A stretch of 64,000 nt of DNA from an uncultured Clostridia bacterium (GCA_945638575.1 CALZDP010000001.1:115418-179417); one strand, 5' to 3'. Positions 53,413 through 63,021 are shown, numbered from the stretch's first letter. Notes: generated by a model from the letters alone, not told the origin. Translations and numbers: made by a program.

Positions 53413-53583
53413 ATGGAAAAATTCAGACCCGGTGAATACGTGCCTAAGTCTTGCAATTATAAGGCTTACGACATAAACGGTAACGACGGCGGAAGACTTT
53501 ACCTTGAAAAAGGCACAAGGTTTCCCGCAACGCAGCACGAAGGTAGTTATTACGTTGTAGACACAAACTGTGATATCGACTAA
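53413..53583 (+). CDS. YjzC-like small protein
   Basis: 56 residues, starting at the ATG at 53413 because ACAGGAGGTAATCGC stands in front. FRPGEYVP near the start, then GGRLYLEKGTRFPATQHEG, follows the pattern of the small Bacillus YjzC proteins (F-x-PGx-x-P ... GD-x-FP-x-T). Cytoplasmic, function unknown. Followed by its own terminator (53611-53642). The longer frame beginning at 53392 lacks a ribosome binding site. Confidence 0.75.
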   Translation: MEKFRPGEYVPKSCNYKAYDINGNDGGRLYLEKGTRFPATQHEGSYYVVDTNCDID

Positions 53584-53610
53584 TAAAAATCTAATCCGTT
53601 TTGTTAACAA

Positions 53611-53642
53611 AAAAGTCCACTGCTTAAGCGGTGGATTTTTTT
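53611..53642 (+). terminator. Terminator after the YjzC-like gene
   Basis: AAAAGTCCAC-TGC / GCG-GTGGA stem with a TTAA loop, then seven T. Confidence 0.85.
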
Positions 53643-53817
53643 GTCGTTTTTTGCGGATTTTTGACTCTTTTTTTAAACATTTAACAAAATTTTTTTCAGT
53701 TTACACAATATCAGCATAATTATCATATTAAAAATATAATTGCCGTGTAAAATTAAATTGTCGGTTGCAATCAAATTCGGTTTTCTTTAAATATAAATAT
53801 AAAAGTTACCTTAATTG

Positions 53818-53839
53818 CGGTAACCGACCTATAAAAAAT
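53818..53839 (+). repeat. Partial CTATAR element
   Basis: GGTAACCGACCTATA followed by AAAAATC. The left arm fits, the right arm is lost. Confidence 0.5.
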
Positions 53840-53891
53840 CTTTAATTCACCTAAAAATAGCGCATATAATTGTTTTTTAAGGAGGCAGGAT

Positions 53892-54593
53892 ATGAGTTTT
53901 TTGGAAGTTACCGACGTTAGCAAAATTTACGGAATCGGCGCGGCGGAAGTTAAAGCGTTGTCAGAGGTTTCTTTTACCCTTGAAAGCGGAGAATTTGTAG
54001 TCATACTTGGGGCTTCGGGAGCGGGGAAGACCACCCTGTTAAATCTTTTGGGGGGTATGGACACTGCAACGACGGGTGAAATTATATTGGACGGTAAAAA
54101 AATAACAGGTTTAAACCGTCAAAAACTTTCCCTATATCGCCGTAACGACATAGGATTTGTTTTTCAGTTTTACAATTTAATGCCAAACCTTACCGCGCTT
54201 GAAAACGTGGAACTTGCCGTAGAAATTTGCCCCGAACATCTCGACCCCGAAACGGTGCTTAAAGAGGTAGGACTTGATAAAAGGCTGAAAAACTTTCCTG
54301 CGGAACTTTCGGGCGGAGAGCAACAAAGGGTTTCAATCGCACGCGCCATAGCCAAAGATCCAAAACTTTTGCTTTGCGACGAGCCTACCGGCGCGCTTGA
54401 CTATAAGACGGGCAAAATGATACTTAAACTTTTGCACGACATTTGCAAAGAAACGGGCAAACTTACCGTAATTGTTACCCATAACACCGCGCTTGCCGAA
54501 GTTGCGGATAAGGTAATCTATATAAAAAGCGGACGCGCCGAAAGCATAATTACCAACCCAACCCCCAAATCTATTGAGGAGGTAGAGTGGTAA
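53892..54593 (+). CDS. MacB/LolD-type ABC transporter ATPase
   Basis: 233 residues. Walker [10 protein letters not shown] near 37-45, Q-loop [20 protein letters not shown] (the MacB/LolD hallmark), signature LSGGEQQR, Walker [13 protein letters not shown]-loop VTHNTAL. It forms the ATPase of a mechanotransmission-type transporter with the permease in the next gene (overlap TAATG). Ribosome binding site AAGGAGGCAG. Confidence 0.93.
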   Translation: MSFLEVTDVSKIYGIGAAEVKALSEVSFTLESGEFVVILGASGAGKTTLLNLLGGMDTATTGEIILDGKKITGLNRQKLSLYRRNDIGFVFQFYNLMPNLTALENVELAVEICPEHLDPETVLKEVGLDKRLKNFPAELSGGEQQRVSIARAIAKDPKLLLCDEPTGALDYKTGKMILKLLHDICKETGKLTVIVTHNTALAEVADKVIYIKSGRAESIITNPTPKSIEEVEW

Positions 54594-56542
54594 TGAAAAC
54601 CCAAGTAAAATCGGTTGCGAGAATGTTTAAAAAACATCTTGCGGGGTTTCTTTCAATGCTGTTTATCGTATTTGTTTCCATAGGTTTTATATCCGGATTA
54701 GGGACGGCGGCAGATCAATTAAGGACCTCTTTATCCAAGTATTACGCATCGCAAAACGTGAGCGATTTTATATTAAAAAGCCGTTCTCAAAGCGGGTTTT
54801 CGGAAGAAGATATTCAAAAAATCAAAGGAATTTTACCCGACGCTGACATTGAAAGCGGTGTTTCGCTTGACGTTAAAGTAGCCGAAAAAGGTTCTGTCCG
54901 CCTAAACTTTGTCGATTTTGATAATATTACCGTTAACCTTTTTGACATAATCGAAGGAAACGCCCCTTCAAGCGAAGAAATTTTAGCGGAAAGTTCTGAC
55001 GAAGTTATAGAAAAGATTTCCGTCGGCGACACTTTTACCCTTAACTTTTATGAGGTTTTCGCACAAGTAAGCCAACAAAACGGCGAAAGTTTAGATGAAC
55101 AGACTGCTTCATTATTAAAACTTTTGCCCGAAAAGCACCTTAAAGTTTCAGGTATAGTGCAAAGTCCGCTTAACTTTGTATTAAGCGGAGACCCGAGTTT
55201 TAACAATCCGCAAGATACCGTTATGCCCGATACGACCGTGGGCGTAAAGGATATGGATTTACTTTTTGCCGTATATTATATTCCGAAATCGGTCATACCC
55301 ACCTATCGGGATATACTGTCTTTTATTCCGGACGATATGAACGGACCTGTTTTAAAAAACACGGATATATATATCGCCGTTAAGGACAGAACGCTATTCA
55401 AATGCTTTTCCAAAGAATACTTGGAAAAGATGAATGTTTTAAAGGCGGAAATCAAACAGGCGGTCCCCAACTGCGAGGTTATTACCCTTGAAGACAATTA
55501 CAGTTTTAAGTCGCTTTCTTCCTACTCAGACAAACTATCCGTTATAGGGTTTGTGATTATGGCGGCGTTTTTACTTGTAACTATGCTGGTGGTGTTTTCT
55601 TCGATGACAAGACTTTTAGACGAGGAACGTCCGCAAATAGCCTGCCTTGTTACGCTTGGGTATTCGCCTGCGCAAATTTTATTTAAGTATTTACTGTTTG
55701 CTTTGACCGCAACGGCAATAGGAGGCTTTGGAGCGCATTTTTTAAGCATAGGTATATCAAATCTGGTGTATACAGTTTTCGGCGCAAGTTACGTTATGCC
55801 GCCCGTTACACCTTACGTTGCGCCCGTTTTTTACTTTATCGTACTTGCGGTTATCGTTTTGGGAACACTTTTCGTAACGGCAATCGCCGGTGCAAAAATG
55901 ACGTGCGGTACGCCGACCGATTTGTTGCGTCCAAAAACGCCGCGCGCCGGCAAAAAGGTGTTTTTGGAAAAATTCCGTTCGCTATGGAAAAGGATACCTT
56001 TCAAATATAAATCTACATTCCGCAACCTTTTTAGGTATTTAAACAGGTTTTTGATGTCTGTAATATCGATAGCCTTTTCCACCGGACTTGTGCTTGCGGG
56101 ATTGGCGTTATTGGACCTTTGCATTTACCACCTGACGGGAACGGCTGCAATAGTCGGGATTTCGGTAATCATCATCCTTTTTGCAGGTCTTTTGACGGCG
56201 GTCGTAATTTACACGTTGACAAATATCAGCATAAGCGAAAGAAACCGAGAGATTGCAACCCTTATGGTGTTAGGTTACGGCGATAGAGAGGTTACAGGTT
56301 ATATCTACCGCGAAATCTATATAAATTCAGCCATCGGAATTGTTTTCGGTTTCCCCGTAGGCGCACTTCTTAGTAAACTTTTGTACGACACGATAGGATT
56401 AGGTACGGTAGGCGGAATAAGTTGGTTTATGTGGCTGTCGGCACCCCTTGTCGTAATCCTTTTCACTTTTTTGGTTACCCTTATTTTAAACCGTAAAATT
56501 CTTTCCGTCGATATGAATAAATCATTAAAAGCAATAGAGTAA
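54593..56542 (+). CDS. FtsX-family ABC transporter permease
   Basis: 649 residues from the ATG at 54593, with GGAGGT 9 bp upstream; a GTG at 54587 would sit only 3 bp behind the site. It overlaps the ATPase stop codon. One membrane helix near 13-33, an extracellular MacB_PCD-like domain to about 300, then two groups of helices (about 308-440 and 490-645) with FtsX repeats: TRLLDEERPQIACLVTLGYS and ISERNREIATLMVLGYGDRE. Those (E/D-x-R-x-I-A-x-L-x-x-LGY) are the coupling motifs of FtsX permeases. Exports or senses peptides or antibiotics in known cases; substrate unknown here. Confidence 0.92.
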   Translation: MKTQVKSVARMFKKHLAGFLSMLFIVFVSIGFISGLGTAADQLRTSLSKYYASQNVSDFILKSRSQSGFSEEDIQKIKGILPDADIESGVSLDVKVAEKGSVRLNFVDFDNITVNLFDIIEGNAPSSEEILAESSDEVIEKISVGDTFTLNFYEVFAQVSQQNGESLDEQTASLLKLLPEKHLKVSGIVQSPLNFVLSGDPSFNNPQDTVMPDTTVGVKDMDLLFAVYYIPKSVIPTYRDILSFIPDDMNGPVLKNTDIYIAVKDRTLFKCFSKEYLEKMNVLKAEIKQAVPNCEVITLEDNYSFKSLSSYSDKLSVIGFVIMAAFLLVTMLVVFSSMTRLLDEERPQIACLVTLGYSPAQILFKYLLFALTATAIGGFGAHFLSIGISNLVYTVFGASYVMPPVTPYVAPVFYFIVLAVIVLGTLFVTAIAGAKMTCGTPTDLLRPKTPRAGKKVFLEKFRSLWKRIPFKYKSTFRNLFRYLNRFLMSVISIAFSTGLVLAGLALLDLCIYHLTGTAAIVGISVIIILFAGLLTAVVIYTLTNISISERNREIATLMVLGYGDREVTGYIYREIYINSAIGIVFGFPVGALLSKLLYDTIGLGTVGGISWFMWLSAPLVVILFTFLVTLILNRKILSVDMNKSLKAIE

Positions 56543-56557
56543 CTTTATTGCTCCGCT

Positions 56558-56594
56558 AAAAAAAATCCTTGATTAAAAAACCAAGGATTTTTTT
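56558..56594. terminator. Bidirectional terminator after the MacB-type operon
   Basis: AAATCCTTG / CAAGGATTT stem with A7 and T7 flanks, so it can also serve transcription from the right. Confidence 0.85.
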
Positions 56595-56673
56595 ATAAAT
56601 AGAAAATAAAAAGATAGAAGGATATTGTATAATCTGTTTTAAAGCAATCGAACGGGGTTTATGAGAAAAACGT

Positions 56674-58371
56674 TTAGTTTTCGCTTTTTACGACTAAAAC
56701 GCCGCTACTCAAAAGTTTTGAGTTTTTTAAGTTTATGGAAAGCAAAACTTCCCCTTCGAATTCAACGGGCTTTGCCCTTTTGCACATATTAAAATATGCC
56801 GTTATAGTGCATTTGTCATTTTGACGGGATATTTTTAAAACACCGCCGTCCGAAGTTATATCCGTTTTATCACCTTTAAGGGCGTCATACTTTTTTAACC
56901 CGAGAATGGTTTTAAAGTTTTTTATATAAACTTCATCTTGTTCGGAAAAAGTCCAATCAAAGGTCTGCCTGCAATCGGGATCGCCGCCGCCGTCCAAAGG
57001 AAGTTCGGTTCCGTAAAAAACGCAGGGCATTCCGGGATACATTACCAAAGCGCAAAGAGCGCATAACAGTTTATCTTTATTACCGCCCGTAAAGCGTAAA
57101 AAACGCGGTGTATCGTGATTATCCAAAAAGTTTAACGCCATTGCGTTTGCCTGATCGGTATTCATTATCAAAAGCCCGTTCATGCGTTCCGACGCCTGCT
57201 TTGAGGAAATAGGATAACAGCCGAAATAATCGGCAAGTATCTTGTGTAATTTGTAATTCATAACGCCGTCGATCTGTTCCCCCCTGAGCCAATGCCTGTT
57301 ATCGTGCCAGACTTCGCCGAGAAGCAAGGCTTCGGGGAATTTTTCTTTGACCTTGTAACGAAGTTGACGCAAAAAATGATGGGATAACTCGTCTGCTACG
57401 TCTAAGCGCAAACCGTCAAAACCCCATTCGAGGTATTCTAAGGCAATATCTATTAAAAACTGCCGTGTGCGAGCGTCGCTTGTGTTCCACTTAGGCATAT
57501 ATGCACAGTCGGCAAAGTGCGCATAGTTGCCCTTTTCGGGGTCGGGGTAATTTCCGTCTATAATAAAACTATTATAATATTGCGAATTTTTGCCGTTTTT
57601 TATAACGTCCTGAAAACAGGCGTGATTTTGGTCGCAGTGGTTGAATACGGCGTCGATTATGACTTTCATTCCCAAAAAATGTGCCTTTTTTAAAAGGTCG
57701 TCAACGTCCTTTTTGTCGCCGAACTGCGGGTCTATAGCCGTATAGTCCACAATATTATACTTGTGATTTGTCTGAGATAAAAATATGGGGGTAAGATAAA
57801 GTGCGTTTGCGCCTAAATCTTTAATGTATTCAAGTTTGGAAATAATACCTTGAATATCGCCGCCGGCAAAGGTATAACGGTTGCATTTTTCCTGCCACGG
57901 ACTGTTTATATAACCGTCGTCTTTATCAAAGTTTCCGCGTGCGAATCTGTCTATAAAAATCTGATAAAACACCGCCCCTTTAGACCATTCGACAACGGGC
58001 ATTACGTCCGCGCCGTTTATATACGGAAACTGAAAAAAGGTGTAGTATGCAAGAGTGAAATCATAATCTTCGTATGCGCCCTTTTCGGAATAGTAATAAA
58101 CTTTTTTGCCGCTTTCGATACGGAAAATATAGGCGAGTCTAACGTCGGACAAATCAAAATCCACCTTGTAGTAATCAAACAAACCGTCGGTGGAAAACTT
58201 TGTCATTTCAGCGGTTTCGCGCCACTTTGTAAAATCATATTTATTGTTGTAAAGAAGTTCTATCTTACCGAGTTTTTCATGCGCGGTTCTTAAAATTATT
58301 CTAAACTTTTTTTCGCCCAACGCATACGCATACCTGCTGTCGGGTTGATGAAATAATGCGTGTTTATTCAT
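56674..58371 (-). CDS. Cytoplasmic GH13 glucanase (neopullulanase/cyclomaltodextrinase type)
   Basis: 565 residues, no signal peptide. The N-terminal 120 residues form a CBM34-like beta domain. Catalytic barrel: DAVFNHC (region I), GLRLDVADE (nucleophile Asp about 322), LLGEVWHD (acid Glu about 350), LDNHDTP (Asp about 417). The GH13_20 signature region follows YTFAGGDIQG. It hydrolyses imported maltodextrins. Last gene of the starch cluster, 60 bp after the LacI gene. Confidence 0.93.
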   Translation of the reverse strand: MNKHALFHQPDSRYAYALGEKKFRIILRTAHEKLGKIELLYNNKYDFTKWRETAEMTKFSTDGLFDYYKVDFDLSDVRLAYIFRIESGKKVYYYSEKGAYEDYDFTLAYYTFFQFPYINGADVMPVVEWSKGAVFYQIFIDRFARGNFDKDDGYINSPWQEKCNRYTFAGGDIQGIISKLEYIKDLGANALYLTPIFLSQTNHKYNIVDYTAIDPQFGDKKDVDDLLKKAHFLGMKVIIDAVFNHCDQNHACFQDVIKNGKNSQYYNSFIIDGNYPDPEKGNYAHFADCAYMPKWNTSDARTRQFLIDIALEYLEWGFDGLRLDVADELSHHFLRQLRYKVKEKFPEALLLGEVWHDNRHWLRGEQIDGVMNYKLHKILADYFGCYPISSKQASERMNGLLIMNTDQANAMALNFLDNHDTPRFLRFTGGNKDKLLCALCALVMYPGMPCVFYGTELPLDGGGDPDCRQTFDWTFSEQDEVYIKNFKTILGLKKYDALKGDKTDITSDGGVLKISRQNDKCTITAYFNMCKRAKPVEFEGEVLLSINLKNSKLLSSGVLVVKSEN

Positions 58372-58433
58372 ATACTTATACGCTAAATAATAGATTTACG
58401 ATTGCAAAATAAGTCGTTAAAATTTTAAAAATA

Positions 58434-59225
58434 CTACTTAACAAGGACGGTGTGTTCGGCGCCTTGTTCTCTTTCGGTTGCCTTTTTAAAACAGTCCACA
58501 ATGGCGTCCATTCTTGCTTGCGTAATAAATGGAACTACGTGGACGTTTCCGTTTAAATTTACCTTTTTAAGACATTCGTTGACCGTAAGCACGTTACCTT
58601 GCGGAATACGGCTTAAATCATTGTCGCTTATGAATATTACGTCCCTTTTAAGTTCGCGGATTTCCGCTTTTAACTGCTCGTTATACAGGTCTACAAGCAC
58701 AAAAGAGTAGTTATCTTTACCAAAAACCCTGTCCCCTTCGGATAAAACGTAGGCAAAGTCTTGATGAACCTGAAAGAAAAGTTCATCGTTTATTTTGCCG
58801 TCAAGCGAAATCAAAGGAATAAAATTTTCCTTGGCAAGCCTTAAAAACTTTTCCTCTTCTACCCCTTGACATATGATTACTTCCGCAGTATCGACTCTTG
58901 CGTCTTTAAGGTAGGTCCTAAAAGAAAGTTTGTACTCGTAACGTTCGAGCGTCTTGCTTAATGCGTCTATCAGATCGTAAGATTCCGCTTTTTGAAAGAC
59001 AGACGAATGTTTTTCGGTAAGTATTATTACGTTGTAACTTTTGTTGGAAACAAAGGCTCTTGCTAAACTTGAAGGTTTATAGTTATACAGGTTTATTATC
59101 TGCATAACCTTTTGTTTTGTCGCCTTGGAATAACGCTCTTCATGGACGTCGTTTACTATATATGAAACCGTGGCGATCGAAACGTCTGCAAGCCGAGCAA
59201 TATCTTTAATCGTTATTTTTCCCAT
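58434..59225 (-). CDS. LacI-family regulator with a short effector domain
   Basis: 263 residues, against about 330-340 for normal LacI proteins. Full HTH and hinge: ITIKDIARLADVSIATVSYI ... KPSSLARAF. The following part keeps the first lobe (NVIILTE...) but appears reduced, with no recognisable second sugar-binding lobe at full length. It is complete in frame, ending LVK. It may be a degenerate sensor. It lies between the secreted starch proteins and the cytoplasmic glucanase, so it very likely controls this cluster. Confidence 0.85.
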   Translation of the reverse strand: MGKITIKDIARLADVSIATVSYIVNDVHEERYSKATKQKVMQIINLYNYKPSSLARAFVSNKSYNVIILTEKHSSVFQKAESYDLIDALSKTLERYEYKLSFRTYLKDARVDTAEVIICQGVEEEKFLRLAKENFIPLISLDGKINDELFFQVHQDFAYVLSEGDRVFGKDNYSFVLVDLYNEQLKAEIRELKRDVIFISDNDLSRIPQGNVLTVNECLKKVNLNGNVHVVPFITQARMDAIVDCFKKATEREQGAEHTVLVK

Positions 59226-59288
59226 TTATATAAATTTATTTAAAAATAATTCGGTGATTCCGTTTATCGCGGTTATCGCCGATTGGTT

Positions 59289-59326
59289 CGGTTTCTTCCC
59301 TTCAAAAAAGGAAAGGGAAGAAACCG
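59289..59326. other. Hairpin between the lipoprotein-like and LacI genes
   Basis: 14-bp perfect stem CGGTTTCTTCCCTT / AAGGGAAGAAACCG with a 10-nt loop. No T-run follows on the minus strand, so it is not a classic terminator. Confidence 0.6.
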
Positions 59327-59342
59327 ATATACGGTATGACTG

Positions 59343-60263
59343 TTAAACTAAACCTAAAGGTTCCATATAAACCGCCATTTTACTGCCGCCGCTGAAGAAT
59401 TTAATATAAAGACTATAGGTGCCTGCGGTTTCGTAAATATAGGTTATTACGGGATCTACTGTGTAGTAAGCGCTTGTATTTGCCGATAAATAGGTTTTTG
59501 TATCGTTAATCTTTTCACCGCTTGCTTCCAGATCGATATTCCACATTTGGTTACTGCCGCCGACAGGAGCGATTTCCGCCTTGTCGGAGCCTTTATTCAA
59601 ACCGGTAGTATAAACTATAAAGGAATCGCCCGGTTTTAGTTCTAAGCCTTCGATTTTAATTTCAGCAGGACGAGCGTATCCCAAAGTTTCGGCGTTAGAA
59701 AGGTTTGTATAGCCTCTTATCAAGGTAACCTTATCCTCGGTTCCGTCGGCGTGTTTTACGATAATGTAATGGTTGGGTTCAACCTTTTCGCCTATATCGG
59801 GAATAACGGGGTCCTTACGTTGAGATAAATCTGCGCGCCAATCTGCGTAAAGAAAGGTTTGCTCTGTCATACTCGGTACGGTTTGGTAATAGGTAACTGT
59901 ACCTTCGACAATCGCCCACCAACCGTTGAAACGGTATGGCTCGCCGTTTTTATCTTTTCTGGTGCTTCTCGGGGTAGGGAGTTTTTCGCCTACCGCTTTG
60001 GTGCAAACGTAAGCGTTTTCGGTGTAAATTGCTTCACATTCCGCATCGTCAAGTTTTTTAACGCCCGAAGCGGTGATGGTGTTTAACTTTTTATTATCGC
60101 CCGATTTATAAACGCCCGGAACAAGATAAATTTTGTTTTCGGCCGCTTGCGTTTGGAGAGTTTGCTCTAAAAGGTTATCGGTAAGCGCTACAGCCGCAAC
60201 AGTACCGCCTGCGCCGATAATCAAAAGTAGGTTTACAAGAATTAAAGCCAAAATCTTTTTCAT
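59343..60263 (-). CDS. Secreted InlB-type / starch-binding-like protein
   Basis: 306 residues. N-terminal hydrophobic signal (3-30) without a clear lipobox. Residues about 45-145 contain an InlB-like module (YRFNGWWAIVEGTVTYYQTV, TFLYADWRADL). The C-terminal part ends TAGTYSLYIKFFSGG then SKMAVYMEP, which resembles the carbohydrate-binding beta sandwiches of secreted amylases. It follows the extracellular amylase gene by 9 bp. Binding of starch at the surface is a reasonable inference. Confidence 0.65.
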   Translation of the reverse strand: MKKILALILVNLLLIIGAGGTVAAVALTDNLLEQTLQTQAAENKIYLVPGVYKSGDNKKLNTITASGVKKLDDAECEAIYTENAYVCTKAVGEKLPTPRSTRKDKNGEPYRFNGWWAIVEGTVTYYQTVPSMTEQTFLYADWRADLSQRKDPVIPDIGEKVEPNHYIIVKHADGTEDKVTLIRGYTNLSNAETLGYARPAEIKIEGLELKPGDSFIVYTTGLNKGSDKAEIAPVGGSNQMWNIDLEASGEKINDTKTYLSANTSAYYTVDPVITYIYETAGTYSLYIKFFSGGSKMAVYMEPLGLV

Positions 60264-60272
60264 AATTTCACC

Positions 60273-62879
60273 TTATTTAACCTCATAAATCAACATAGAC
60301 CTTGCAGGAACGCTGCCTGCGGAAGCCTTACCGTAAATAAGTTTGCCGGTAATCCTTGAAGGATAAAGCGCTTTGTTTGAAGGATTTACCAAAACACGGA
60401 TTTCATGACTGCCCGATTTAATGGTGTAATCGACTAAACTTCCGCTGTTTATGTTGGAAACAAGTTTACCGTTGGCAAGATTGTACTGTTTACGGATTTC
60501 TATAACCTTTTTATAAACGTTGTAAACGGAATTTTCATCGGCAGACTGCTCGGCTACGCCGTCAAGTTGCGCGTTTAAAGAATCCCACGTCATAATATAA
60601 TTGTTGAAACCTATCGGGTACTTGCAGTTGTTTTCGCTGCCCTCAAGGTTTGCCGTCCATTTCATCGGCTGACGACACCATCTGTCCTCGTGTCCGCTGC
60701 CCTCGCCTTCGCCGTTGGGCGTCTTACTGCCGAACATACCTAATTCATCACCGTTATATATCCAAGTAATCCCCGGTACGGTCAGGCACATTCCTGCCCA
60801 AAGTTTGGAAAGGTCTTCCGATAAAGTCCAAGCGGCGTCCCCTTTTACAGACGTTTGCGGAACGCCTGCGCCGGTATCGTATAATTTATCTCTTGCACGC
60901 TGTACGTCGTGGTTAGAGGTAAATACGGCGTCGATATAGTCGGTACGGCCGTCAAGGTAACTTGTTTGCGCAACGTTGTATTGATTTAGTAAGGTTACCG
61001 CGTATTCTTCGCCTTTGGAAATTCTGGTAAGACCTGCTGTGCCGTCGTAATACCAGTTAAAGTTGAACTGGGAATCCAAACCGGCGTAAAGTCCCGCTAA
61101 TTTTGTGGGGTCGCCGTTGAAGTTTTCCCCTACCAAAAGAGCATTGGGGTAACTTGCTTTAAGTTTTGCATTGAACTCCATAAAGAAGTACAAATCCTTG
61201 TTCATATCGAAAGAATAATCGGCGTCATTGGCTTCGTCGCTGTCTCTTACGATCCAATCCGAAAGATCATAACTTTCGTTCATCATGTAAATGTGTTTTA
61301 CAGCGTCAAGACGGAAGCCGTCAAGTCCGAAACTCATCCAATAAAGGGCAACTTCCAATATAGCGTCACGGGTTGCTTGATAGTCAAAGTTTAACTCCGG
61401 CATGGTAGAACCGAAACTTGAATAGAAATAGTAACCGTTGGAATCTTTATACCACTGTTTTTTTGCTCTGTGGTCGGTTAGACTGTTGACGTATTCTTCG
61501 TTCTGCCAAGTGTAGAAGTTACGGTAATCGATTTCTTTTTGAGTGCCGTCGGGCAAGGTTATCTTTTCTTTAACCAAATTCTGCGATTTGGTAAACCAAG
61601 GATTGGACTGCGAAGTATGGTTCAAAACGAAGTCCATTACAACCTTCATCCCCTTTTGATGGGCTTTGAAAAGAAGTTCTCTGTAATCGTCCAAAGTGCC
61701 GAATCTGGGGTCTACGGTAAAGTAGTCCATAATATCGTAACCGTGGTAAGAATTGGAATGTTGGAAAGGCGTGAGCCAAAGGGTGTCTACGCCGAGATTG
61801 TTAAGATAATCGAGTTTGTTTATCACACCTCTTAAATCCCCCATTCCGTCGCCGTCGCTATCGGAAAAAGAGGCTAAGAAGATTTCGTAACCGACGCTGT
61901 TCTCATCCCAGCCTTCCGCAACCGGTTGCTGTACGTAAACGCTGTTGTTTCCTTTGCTTGATACAACGTCGTATTTTGTAGTTGCCGAACCCGGTTCCAA
62001 ACCCTTATAAGGATCGTAAACCGTGGAATCGGTAAATTTAGGCGAACCGCTTTGAACGGCGCCCTGGCGTACAAACCAGTGATAATCGCCTTTTTCACGT
62101 TTGGCGTCCGCTAAAACTACGTAAACGTCACCGCCGTCGTTAACCCAAAAACCTTGACCGTTTACACGGCTGTTTTGAGAGAACAACTGAATACCTACGC
62201 GCGTGGCTTCACCGTAAGTTATTACAAGACCTTTATCTGAACGGGTTTCGCTATCCCAACCTGCGTCGTTATAGGTTGCGGTAAGATCTATATCGTAAAC
62301 TGCACCCGATTGGTCTATCTTCATCGGATAAAAGGCTCTGCCTTCGCTGTTTACGGGGTAATATTCCCAAATCCAAAGACCCCAATCGCCGTAAACTTCG
62401 GAGTCTATCTGCGCGGAATAATCGGGCTTTTGAGCGTTATTAAGTTTTTCTTGTTCGTCTTTGTTGTGTTCACCGCGTAAGTAGTGAATATATAAGTGGT
62501 TTGTTTCGCCCCAGTTAAGATTGTTTTCGTATTCTTTTGCAATTTCACCGCTGACGTCTACCTGCCATTCGGCTGTGAGCGTAATATCGAAAGCAACCGT
62601 ATTTTTGCTGAAATCCCACTTAACGCTGCCTTTATACCAACCGTTTAAGGTGTAACCTTCCCATGCGTCGACAGTAGGCTGAACGACTTTTTCGCCTTTT
62701 TTTACCGTTTGGCTTGCGGGCGTGGAAACACCTGCCGCTGAGGCTTGGCTTCCGACGTCAAAAGTTACGGTACAAGTATCTTTATCGTCGTCGGGTTCCA
62801 CGGTGGGTTGACACCCCGTAAAAACACATCCGAAAAGCATTATAACCGCAACTATGGCGCATAGTACGCTTCTTTTCAT
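60273..62879 (-). CDS. Extracellular GH13 alpha-amylase lipoprotein
   Basis: 868 residues. Lipobox FTGC in a signal peptide (Cys 23). One InlB/Flg_new repeat at about 38-110 (WEGYTLNGWYKG, LTAEW). A non-catalytic beta domain at about 130-280. The GH13 barrel then runs from GYEIFLASFSDSDGDGMGDL: DFVLNHT, GFRLDAVKH (nucleophile Asp), LLVGENF (Glu), FTSNHDVQRA. The C-terminal beta domain follows. It cuts starch outside the cell; the cytoplasmic GH13 enzyme finishes the job. Starts at ATG behind AGGAGGAATTC. Confidence 0.94.
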   Translation of the reverse strand: MKRSVLCAIVAVIMLFGCVFTGCQPTVEPDDDKDTCTVTFDVGSQASAAGVSTPASQTVKKGEKVVQPTVDAWEGYTLNGWYKGSVKWDFSKNTVAFDITLTAEWQVDVSGEIAKEYENNLNWGETNHLYIHYLRGEHNKDEQEKLNNAQKPDYSAQIDSEVYGDWGLWIWEYYPVNSEGRAFYPMKIDQSGAVYDIDLTATYNDAGWDSETRSDKGLVITYGEATRVGIQLFSQNSRVNGQGFWVNDGGDVYVVLADAKREKGDYHWFVRQGAVQSGSPKFTDSTVYDPYKGLEPGSATTKYDVVSSKGNNSVYVQQPVAEGWDENSVGYEIFLASFSDSDGDGMGDLRGVINKLDYLNNLGVDTLWLTPFQHSNSYHGYDIMDYFTVDPRFGTLDDYRELLFKAHQKGMKVVMDFVLNHTSQSNPWFTKSQNLVKEKITLPDGTQKEIDYRNFYTWQNEEYVNSLTDHRAKKQWYKDSNGYYFYSSFGSTMPELNFDYQATRDAILEVALYWMSFGLDGFRLDAVKHIYMMNESYDLSDWIVRDSDEANDADYSFDMNKDLYFFMEFNAKLKASYPNALLVGENFNGDPTKLAGLYAGLDSQFNFNWYYDGTAGLTRISKGEEYAVTLLNQYNVAQTSYLDGRTDYIDAVFTSNHDVQRARDKLYDTGAGVPQTSVKGDAAWTLSEDLSKLWAGMCLTVPGITWIYNGDELGMFGSKTPNGEGEGSGHEDRWCRQPMKWTANLEGSENNCKYPIGFNNYIMTWDSLNAQLDGVAEQSADENSVYNVYKKVIEIRKQYNLANGKLVSNINSGSLVDYTIKSGSHEIRVLVNPSNKALYPSRITGKLIYGKASAGSVPARSMLIYEVK

Positions 62880-62940
62880 GAATTCCTCCTTTTTTCAAAA
62901 AAATAATTGCCGAAATAAGTTTATCGAATACCGAAAAACC

Positions 62941-62975
62941 TTTCGGGCTAACCGCAAAATTTAGGAAAGCCCGAA
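62941..62975 (-). terminator. Hairpin after the InlB-repeat gene, distal
   Basis: TTTCGGGCT / AGCCCGAAA stem with an 18-nt loop, followed on the minus strand by GGTTTTTCGG. Second of two hairpins behind the gene ending at 63038. Confidence 0.6.
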
Positions 62976-62988
62976 AACATCGGTATCC

Positions 62989-63021
62989 GCCTAAGCCCCT
63001 ACCTAAGGTAGAGACTTAGGC
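62989..63021 (-). terminator. Hairpin after the InlB-repeat gene, proximal
   Basis: GCCTAAG / CTTAGGC outer stem with an inner CTACCT / AGGTAG stem. It lies 16 bp beyond the stop at 63038. No T-run of its own, so it may act with the distal hairpin. Confidence 0.55.

Larger units (their letters stand above)
53584..53891. other. Intergenic interval before the MacB-type operon
   Basis: 308 bp with the YjzC terminator and a partial CTATAR copy (53818-53839). No convincing promoter that I can define; TATAAT at 53871-53876 has a poor -35. Confidence 0.5.

Noticed and set aside
54587..54595. GTG start for the FtsX permease
   Set aside because: It lies only 3 bp from the Shine-Dalgarno sequence; the ATG at 54593 has proper spacing.
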